NCBI RefSeq assembly: GCF_963583255.1
Contig: NC_084809.1
Span: 5,875,501-5,939,500 of the forward strand
Length of the DNA: 64,000 nt
Direction of reading: 5' to 3'
Origin: Pyrus communis
Taxonomy: Eukaryota > Streptophyta > Magnoliopsida > Rosales > Rosaceae
Translations under genes and position numbers: made by a program
The notes under the pieces: model-generated
What the model was told of the DNA's origin: nothing
The model's input: the letters and a program-made list of their open reading frames with translations, nothing else
Database searches by the model: none
In this document: positions 56,029 to 64,000 of the stretch, piece by piece
How the letters are laid out: each line of letters starts with the position of its first letter
How positions within the stretch are numbered: the stretch's first letter is position 1

Positions 56029-57300
56029 TTGTCACACAAATTATTAAGGACCCTGCTGAAAGTGAAAATTTTAAATTAAAAAGGTTAAAAAACTAGCAAA
56101 GATGGCCATGATTTTCGCCCAAATTCAAACGTATCTGCCAAGTGGGACTCGGGGCAAATGGAGCAGAGAAAAGTAAGACTCAATCAAATCATCGAAAATT
56201 AAAAGATGGACATGGGTCCTTGCAAACAGCCCCATAAATGATAAATCTAACAGATCTGGCTTGTATCTTCTTCACAAGGGGCCCTTCTACCAGCAGCTGA
56301 TGCTGTTGATGATGTTTCTCTGACATCAATACAGGGCCAAACTTTACTGCTACTAGAGAGAATTTTTTCATTTTTCATGTCCAACTACCTAATATTAATA
56401 ATAATACAGAAAAAAAATTTACTGCCGATATTTAGTTCATATTATTGATACTATATTTTGATACTTTTAAATGGTTATGAGTAAAATTCTATATGAAAAG
56501 CAAAAGAAGACGTGATATCATCTTATTAAGTAACATGACCTAAGTTCCTTGATTTGGGAGAAGGTCCCGGATACGAGTAGTTGCATTGCAGTATCTTTCT
56601 GTCCAAGACACGTCCATAGGAGACCCTTCATTAAGGTCTATCAAAATGTGCCCATGTGAGATCTAAATGCTAGAGTCTTGTCTGTGTGTCTTGGGCGGGC
56701 AGGTCATGTGACACAATTGTCATACTCAGTACTTCTCCTAGTATTGGCTCTTCAGATCTTTGCTTTTTTTTCTTCTTCTTTTCATTATAAAGGTTTATGG
56801 AAACATGTAAAGTGAAAGTACCACTAGTTCACAGTGCCTTTTGTTTCAATATTAGTGATTAGAGGGTTAAAAATGAAAATGATGGTTAGGGTTAAAAATG
56901 AAAATGAACGTTTGAAGGCATATCAAGAAGAATGATTGTATGACATAGGTACACCCATCATTGAAATAAAGATAAAATATCTTTAAGTTTTTGTCCACAT
57001 GTTTTTGTTTTATTGAGAGGGGACGCCACATGCTTGTGTACTCATGTCATGTAAATTGTTCTACATATCAAGAGGCTATAGTAAAAGTTTTATAATGATG
57101 AATTGAAAAGTAGGTCAAAATTTTGGATCATATCACATAATAAGATGATATCTAGGAGTGGACACCAAACAAGCCAATTCGAATTATATTGGTCGGTTTG
57201 GTCTATTTTGACCAAGGAAAAAGTAAGACAATTTAAAAATTGAACTGAACCAATTTACTTTTGGTTTGGTTTGGTTTTTATAGTTTTGAAACCAACCAAA
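56029..57300. other. Intergenic DNA, one small unassigned ORF
   Basis: A 60-codon minus-strand frame (56371-56189, MKKFSLVAVKFGPVLMSEKH) has no recognised family and no supporting context. Otherwise no gene is seen. Confidence 0.35.
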
Positions 57301-57303
57301 ACC

Positions 57304-57930
57304 TGTTAACTTAGGGTTCTTTCCAGCCCCGACATGCCCGAGGAACACAAGCCTAAAAGAAGGCCAAGGCTTGATAAAGGTAGGAGAATGATCATGAGCG
57401 ATATGGGAGCACATGGCATCCATATTGCCTATTGGCAACTAGGCCGAGCGTTTCCCCATAAAGTACTTTCTGATTGCCGAGATGCAAGTTGATGCACTGA
57501 CAACTTTATGCACAAGGTCTCAGAAACAAAAGGACTAGCCTATTCAAACATCAACTCCTATCCACATGGCGGCTATCCAAAAGAGCATAAACCTATGGTA
57601 GGACATAAAGGCTGATAGTTATGGCGCTTGGGTGTAGGTTTCCACCAACTCTAGAGCCAAGCAAGGTGCTTGATATTCGTTGTCCCATGAAAGCATGCAA
57701 GTGGGCCTGTGCAAATGCAAAGGTAGTGAAAGACTCGAGCCCACGGACCTGGGGCTCATTAAGAGCCTATATAAAGAGCACAAGTACTCCTTAGATGGGG
57801 TTGAATGAATTGAGAGAGAAAATATATTGTGTTGAACCGAACATTATTTGTAACTCTATATTCAATATATTCAAGAGACTTATGTATGTAGCCCAGTTTT
57901 GAGGAGTGAACCACTTAAATTCTGTTGTCA
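57304..57930 (+). mobile_element. LTR-like fragment
   Basis: Begins TGTTAACTTAGGG and ends TTCTGTTGTCA, less AT-rich than the surroundings, with a promoter-like GCCTATATAAAGAGC at 57769. No target duplication found, so the ends and class are tentative. It sits within TTGGTTTGGTTTT-type repeats. Confidence 0.4.
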
Positions 57931-60340
57931 ATTTCATTTTAATTATTAATTTATTTGTTTTACAATGTCAACTTATTATAGGTTATTTAAAGGTTTTACC
58001 ATACACATATTATTAGTTGTAATGACCATTAATAATTAAAATTTCATATGTTTTTTATTCGGATGTTTAGAAAATTAAAACTCTTCAAATATTGAGCTTT
58101 TTTTTATTAATGTATTCAATAGGCTTTAAACCGACAAAACCAAATCAATTTTCAGTGGCTTAGTTTGATTCAGTTTTAATAATGATATTAGTCAAAACCG
58201 AACCGTTTTCTTTTTTCTATGCAATTGAAGTATAAGATATTGTATCAATAATATGGTGAGTATGTCGGTAGTTATCGATATATGGTAAATTGAGAAAGAC
58301 CACATGACAAGAAACAACGAAAGTACATTAGTCCTTCCATAAACATGAAATTAGCCTCCAACACATTTTATTACACGTACACATGTGATGTGATCATAGT
58401 AAAAGCACGAAAACTCAACAGACAATAATTTCTCAAAATATTATAAACAAGTAAATAAAAAGGTTAGGTTTTCCAACCAATTTGTCTGGTAACAAATTGA
58501 GAAAACTCATATGTACACTCTTTCTTTCATTCATTACTTAAAATAAAGATCATACACATACAATTACATATACAAACAAGTAAATCATAACACACTCTTT
58601 CTTTCTTTTTCTTTTTTTTTGATAAATGTTATATAAACAAGGAGCCATATATGATCGGCTACATGAAAGTTTCTTTCCATAAACCACACATATGACGACT
58701 CGATTGGACGTTTTGTGAGAGATTTGCTTGTTCCTTCGATGATATATCTCCACGAGTATACAACACTGCACACATTGATTCCTTAGACCAGCCGTTGGAG
58801 AAACCTTCTAGGTAGAGCTAGAAGTTAGTACTTGGTAATCGACAGGGATGGTGGAAATGTTTAATGCAAAGCCAAGTGAAAGAAAAGGAACGTAGGACCT
58901 ACTCACATTGCAGTTATGGTTCCCACTTCACCAGCTAGGTTCTGGATCTGAGATTCCTGAAGCCTTTGGACCTTATCGAATTAAAACAATTCTTTCATTG
59001 ACAGACCTGCATGCATATGTCTGTTTTCTCTCTCCCCAAGTCTCTTTCACTTTTAACGTTTTTAGATTTTTCTGTAATTTCATTTGAAATTTTAGATCAG
59101 TTATATTCCTCTAGTGAAAACGAAATTGGTTTAGAACTCAAGGTATATACAAGTGTGAACTGTTCTATCTTATGTTTTAGTCAATGGTAACAGCCAAAGT
59201 TTGGTACACTTTATACATGCTGGTCCTGCACAATGGGTTTGAACATGCTACAGAAAGCAACAGAAAATCAAAGAATTAGAAAAAGAACAAACTGATTACG
59301 AACTCATAATGTTATTCCAAATCGACTACATAACGTGAAAAGAATATTCCTTATCAAACTTAATTCTATTGAGTTACAACATGATATAAACACCTTGTGC
59401 ATTTTTAGTTACAAAGATAGGAATTGAATCCATTTGGTTCTTTAGTTTCTAGCGTTTACTGAAAAATAAGTATGAGAATCATTTAACTTCTTAACTTTAA
59501 TTTCATGTGTTTACTAACACATGTGAATCAGAAAAAAAAATGTCTGTTTTCTCTTGAAATCCGTAATCAAATACATAAAAATTGATTACTCACAGTTGAT
59601 TTGATTCTCTTTTCTTACTTCCCCTATTTTTAAGTTCTCCCGTTCCTTCCTTGTCTCATTTCTTTTAAGTGAGCATGCCCATAATTCAGAAATAAACAGG
59701 AAAGCAATCTAATCAAAACAGAAAATATGAAAGGACCATAATCCTTATCTCACTAGAAAACATTAAGACAAAATATCAAAAGCTCTAACAAACATGCTTA
59801 AAAATAAGCCAAGTGGCTAACTAGTCAATTTTCCCAAATTAAATATTTCTACAATTTTGAAACATTGGTTACATATATGCGTGTGTGTGTTGGATAATAT
59901 ACAAAACTAAGCACAGTGATCATGCGTGTATGATGAGTTGATTACACGATCTTAAAAAATTATACAATTTTGAAGCATTGCTCCTGCTTTAGTGTAATGC
60001 GGTACTCACAACACAATTGGAACATTTAGACCATGACATTGTATTTTTTAATAATTAGAAGGTTCCTGCCAGATTTATTTTATTTAACATATGCATAAGC
60101 TACTAATTTGAAAATCTCATTTGTGTTAAACTATGAACGTGCTTTCTTCTTTTATTTGTTTTTGAGTTTTGAAAAGATTGGATGGATCTTTCAAAATTTC
60201 GTAAGATAATTTAATATTCAATGATATGGTGGGAGAGAAGGGCATGGCCCGACCTGAGCATCTGCCCTTAATTTTCTACCTACTCTCTTGAATGACAATC
60301 ACCTACATCATCATGCTTTTTTCATCACCCTTACAATTTC
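57931..60340. other. Intergenic DNA, possibly the MIR171 transcript's 3' part
   Basis: No protein gene recognised. The frames at 58550-58773 are unsupported. Confidence 0.35.
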
Positions 60341-60345
60341 CAAAT

Positions 60346-60349
<4 letters not shown>

Positions 60350-60376
<27 letters not shown>
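60350..60376. repeat. CT microsatellite
   Basis: About 13 TC units. Confidence 0.95.
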
Positions 60377-60383
<7 letters not shown>

Positions 60384-60693
60384 TATGGTATCAATCAGGA
60401 GCAAACCCTAGCGAGCGGGGATGAGCTGATTATATATGCTTGTATATTATAATCATTTCAATTTTCTTTGCCTAATTGATTGCATATACAGAGAAAGTAT
60501 ATGGATCTAATAGGAAGCATGCAAATTAAAGAATATATATAGCAACAATTAAAAGAAAAATTAGCGCTAAAATCATTCAAAGGTTTCTAATAAAACCCAG
60601 AGAGAAACAGATGGGACTAGGAATCAAAGAAGGAAGGGGGATAATTTAGATCAACAACATACCATGAATATATGATGTTGAGTTGAAAGGATA

Positions 60694-60825
60694 GATGGAG
60701 AGAGATGCAAGAGGAGATATTGACGCGGCTCAATCAAAATCGCATGGTTAAGTCTCCGATATTAGCCACGCGTTCAAATTGAGGCGCGTCAATACCTTCG
60801 TTATGAATTCACAACTTTCTCCATC
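60694..60825 (-). ncRNA. MIR171: MIR171 precursor hairpin
   Basis: On the minus strand the 3' arm contains a 21-nt miR171 (60733-60713) beginning TTGAGCCGCG and ending TATCTCC. The 5' arm (about 60799-60778) pairs with it over at least 20 positions with two mismatches (A-C and G-G), and the base of the stem is closed by GATGGAGAGAG (60694-60704) with CTTTCTCCATC (60815-60825). The mature sequence on the 3' arm is the normal MIR171 layout. miR171 guides cleavage of GRAS-family HAM/SCL6 mRNAs that control meristems and branching. No protein-coding overlap. Confidence 0.92.
60713..60733 (-). ncRNA. miR171: Mature miR171
   Basis: 21 nt, 5' U when read from 60733. It is the form with CGCGUCAAUAUC, two bases offset from the UGAUUGAGCC form. 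Confidence 0.9.
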
Positions 60826-60893
60826 AAAACCTGAAATTGAACCAGACTTTTGCCTCTTTCTTCCTCGGTAACTGCTGAAAAACCCAACTGCAG

Positions 60894-60920
60894 CTCTCTC
60901 TCTCTCTCTCTCTCTCTCTC
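60894..60920. repeat. CT/GA tract in MIR171 promoter or leader
   Basis: About 13 CT units (GA on the MIR171 strand), starting ten bases downstream of the TATA box. Confidence 0.9.
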
Positions 60921-60929
60921 AAAAGATGC

Positions 60930-60937
60930 TTTTATAG
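60930..60937 (-). promoter_or_regulatory. TATA box for MIR171
   Basis: Minus-strand CTATAAAA lies 105 bp before the hairpin base, with the GA tract between, so initiation near 60900 is expected. Confidence 0.65.
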
Positions 60938-62030
60938 ACAAAAATCAGTTTGATGCATTTATCTCCTTTCTTCTATTTTGACTTATTAGCTAGCTTTTGG
61001 CATCTCGCCCACATCACCTGCTGCCTAAAGGGAAGCAAAAGCCGAAGGCTCATAAAACCCACCTGTTCCAACTCGAAACGATTTTTTGTGTTTATGTACG
61101 TATGCCAATTTGGCCATATTTTTTACTCATACATATCCCGAATTTTTATTCTGCTTATCCCTTAACCAGTCAGGGACTCCACGTAGGGCTATTCATTGTT
61201 TGTTCTCAAATAGGAGAGATTCTTGCATATAACCGAAATATATTTCGTCAAGTAAATATGGCACTCATTCTGGTGACGAGTGCTGGAAATTTTGAGTAGA
61301 AATTTCTTTGTCCCACATTGGCCATTTCCAAAATGTTTTCTTATTTTATAAGGTTTTGTCCCTTATAAAAAGTGATTGAAGTGATAGGTCTTGGAGACTA
61401 AAATTGGGCTCACCCTTAGGGTTAGGCTTTGGGGTGTACTAATTAATAATTAATATATATATAATTAATATTTATCAAAAGATGGGCATTGGCCCTTGGA
61501 TTCTTTAATTAATTAATTTTGAATTTAATTAAATTATTTTTTAACAGACTCATATTTTCAGATGAAGTCTGAAGCCAATGAAAAAATGCAGAGAGCACAG
61601 CACCCCTCTGAGAAGATGTCTCCCAATAGATGCATCCCTTCCTCATACCTGTTGCAAACAGACATAATCATATTATATATACATCCATCTGCATGGCATT
61701 TAGAATACACAGAAAATCACTATTCTTCTTCTACAATAATAAACATCATTTCTGAGAGAACCACACAAAAATTCGCCAGAAGTCAATTTTTCCAGTGCTA
61801 GAATTCCTGACTTAGATCGTTGAATCCTAGTGAAGCAGACGTCTGTAGAACTACAAGCATTGAGTAGGGACAAAATTTCTGTTTCAAGGACATTGCTACA
61901 CAAGTCTTGATCTTCAAATCTTCTGTTTAATATTATTTCATTGTTCATACTATGTTCAATATTTATTATTTATTAGCATATACAAGTTTATCACAGATTG
62001 TTGACATATATCCAACAATGAGTGCTATAT
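60938..62030. other. Intergenic DNA upstream of MIR171
   Basis: No gene recognised. The frames at 60950-61299 and 61562-61948 lack family resemblance. Confidence 0.4.
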
Positions 62031-62069
62031 TCACAAGAGATATACTCTCAAATACAGCTAAGTATTTGA

Positions 62070-62362
62070 TGTCAAGTAGGAAAAATACTTTCTTGCAAGT
62101 GTGTTTGGAAGTGTTTTTAAAATAACTGAAAACATTTTTTGATGAAAGTGATTTATGCAAATGAATCTTGAAAAAACATTTGAAGTGCTTCCAACTGGTA
62201 GAAGCACATAACTGGTGCTTCTTCCAAAATGCACTTCAAGTCCTTATAGAATCCAAGAACCCATTCACCAAAAGCGTTTTTAGTCAATTTAAAAGGACTT
62301 GCACACGAGCCGACATCACACATTTGATGTCAAGGAGGAGAAAAACTTTCTTGCAACTAAGA
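62070..62362. repeat. Palindromic MITE-like core between 37-bp direct repeats
   Basis: ATTTGATGTCAAGTAGGA with the CTTTCTTGCAA that follows (62066-62099) recurs as ATTTGATGTCAAGGAGGA (62322-62358). Between them TTTGAAGTGCTTCCAACTGG and AAGCACATAACTGGTGCTTC form partial inverted repeats. Confidence 0.5.
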
Positions 62363-62673
62363 CATTGTCTAATAGCATCACATATTTGATAGATGTTGTT
62401 CCATGCTTAAAAAGTGTATTACCCATCCAATAAAATGCTTGTCACGTAGTGTTCATGGTTACAAGAAAAAGTGAAACCATTGTAAAGTAGAGGGTAGTTT
62501 GAAGTTGCCCTTCTACCATTGATTTTGATTTTTCTTTTACTATTTATTTTTTGTTCTAGTTTTGGTCAAGAGGGAAGAGGGCTGGCCAAGTCTACTGATG
62601 CACTCACCGTGGAATCCCAATTAAGCTGAAAAGAACTCTATGGGATGATCTAGAATCATATATACAAATTGAC

Positions 62674-62871
62674 AGGAAGAGATCCCTCTGGATCTCTTCC
62701 ACCAAATCCTAGGGATTCTGAGATCTGGACCCTTGAAATTGGATTCAACGGCTACAATTATTATAGCTTTTAGAGAGGCCCCCTGTTTGTAGCCGTTGGA
62801 TCAAATTTCAAGGGTCCAAATATCTGGATCCCTAGGATTTGGTGGGAGAGATCCAGAGAGGATCTCTTCCC
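62674..62871. mobile_element. Mutator-type MITE, first of a pair (9-bp TSD)
   Basis: Inverted ends AGGAAGAGATC...GATCTCTTCCC; arms share ACCAAATCCTAGGGAT and (inside) GTAGCCGTTGGATCAAATTT. CAAATTGAC is repeated at 62665-62673 and 62872-62880. Confidence 0.88.
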
Positions 62872-62913
62872 CAAATTGACCAATCAAAATGGAATTAAGA
62901 GATTATAATTTTT

Positions 62914-63111
62914 GAAAAGAGATCATCTCTAGATCCCTTTCCACCAAATCCACCTAGTTTGGGGTCCAGGCCGTTGGATTTTGATCCAACGGCTACAGTT
63001 ATTATAACTTTTAAAAGACCCTTTGTTTGTAGCCGTTGAATCAAATTTCAACGGCTCAAATCCCAAACTAGGTGGATTTGGTGTAAAGGAATCTAGAGAT
63101 GATCCCTTTCC
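62914..63111. mobile_element. Mutator-type MITE, second of a pair
   Basis: Same family as 62674-62871 (CACCAAATCC, GTAGCCGTTGAATCAAATTT), in the same orientation, with GAAAAGAGATC...GATCCCTTTCC ends. ATAATTTTT and ATAATTATT flank it (8 of 9). Confidence 0.83.
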
Positions 63112-63346
63112 ATAATTATTTGTTACCGACTACTCAATATTGGACGAACTTTTCCAAGGACTTGGTTCCCACTTACCCAATTCAAGTCTTAAAGCTAAAT
63201 CCAAGTATGTGATGATTTCTGGAGGTAGGTGAGTAGGTACAACCCCAATATATAATGGAAAATGTTGTCCGAGGGTACAAAATTCCCTGCACTTAGCATC
63301 ATTGTATCCAACTGGTTAGCTAGACAGCAACATGATCCAACTACCT

Positions 63347-63348
<2 letters not shown>

Positions 63349-63405
<57 letters not shown>

Positions 63406-63422
63406 TGTATATATATATATAT
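63349..63422. repeat. Compound microsatellite (AT)n(GTAT)n(AT)n
   Basis: About 15 AT units, eight GTAT units, then six AT units. Confidence 0.97.
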
Positions 63423-64000
63423 GGTTTGGCAATGCTGTTATAGAGAGCATACAGACATTGTTAGGGTAGTTTAAGCAGACTACGCAAATTAGGTTAATTA
63501 ACTTTGTTCTGTATATATGTACCCAATTCAGCTTCTTGAGTTATTTGTTACAGCATATCTTGGGACGGATTAAACCAGTAAACTGTGATATTGTGTTCTT
63601 ATCATGCAATCTAAGGATCTTATATGAGAATCAAATTAGAAAACAAGAAACCATTAGAAAGCATGAGAAAATTCTCAAAATTTAAGATTGAATAATATGG
63701 AAGATATGACCCTAACACCATTTAAAGTCTACCTCAACCCTAGACTTGCTAGGAATCCTAATAGAAAACAGAATACGATAATATCAAAATATCAAAATTA
63801 GCATTAAAACTTATAATGGTGTTTTAACCTAGTAAACGTTGAAATTCGGATTAAAAAGGTCATATATGTCACCGCATAGAGAATTGCACTTGCCATGTCA
63901 TTCTCTTTGGAACGGCATCACATGATCTAAATTGGAGCTCGAATCTGTAAGACTTGTACCTTGCCGCCGAAGTGCATTTGTCCAAGCAAATGATCGATTT
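63423..64000. other. Terminal intergenic DNA
   Basis: AT-rich, no gene recognised to the window edge. Confidence 0.4.

Noticed and set aside
56189..56371. 60-codon minus-strand ORF starting MKKFSLVAVKFG
   Set aside because: No family recognised, no signal of splicing or conservation; kept only as a note in the intergenic entry.
58550..58773. Two overlapping ORFs 1.9 kb beyond the MIR171 hairpin
   Set aside because: Lys-rich ends come from a T-rich tract; no family and no start support.

Overview
This is plant nuclear DNA from a eudicot. The evidence is an AT-rich background, spliced genes with GT-AG introns, a nuclear tRNA-Asn, an R2R3-MYB gene carrying a miR159-type site, a MIR171 hairpin, and plant Ty1/copia, TRIM, SINE and Mutator-like elements. 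The repeat style suggests a woody eudicot, possibly Rosaceae, but that is only an inference. I see no bacterial, viral or organellar block.

Layout. 1-7 kb: a foldback element, a tRNA-Asn gene, a SINE with perfect target-site duplications, a long LTR-like block, an 88-bp minisatellite and a small Mutator-type MITE. 7.2-16.1 kb and 18.3-27.6 kb: two tandem six-exon genes for an NADPH-dependent 2-alkenal/double-bond reductase, both open over 348 codons. Intron 3 is swollen in both genes, but by different transposons: a roughly 4.7-kb LTR-derived block in the first and a 5.2-kb copia element in the second. Each paralog therefore shows the other's empty site. The second gene also has an antisense TRIM element in intron 5. 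27.7-32.7 kb: a truncated reverse-strand copia element in the 3' flank of the second gene, followed by a solo-LTR candidate and a microsatellite. 36.2-38.8 kb: a GAMYB/MYB101-like transcription factor on the minus strand. 39.9-42.0 kb: a 262-bp tandem duplication, two more SINE copies and a MITE. 42.95-44.3 kb: an intronless chloroplast site-2-type metalloprotease (ARASP/EGY-like) on the minus strand. A decayed copia element (44.5-49.7 kb) sits only 182 bp upstream of its likely start codon. 51-56 kb: a cluster of DNA elements with 9-bp target duplications, including a Pack-MULE-like element, and a solo LTR with a perfect 5-bp duplication. 60.7-60.9 kb: a MIR171 hairpin on the minus strand with a TATA box and GA/CT tract upstream. 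62.7-63.1 kb: two adjacent related MITEs.

The host genes are not an operon or pathway. The reductase pair is a recent local duplication likely involved in reactive carbonyl detoxification or phenylpropanoid/volatile side-chain reduction. The MYB and MIR171 loci are separate nodes of miRNA-controlled development, and the protease acts in plastid membranes. The main story is transposon traffic around and inside genes. I see no clear new enzymatic or defence system. The most informative points are the reciprocal empty sites, a copia element with TATTG...CAATA LTR ends, and the MIR171 locus.
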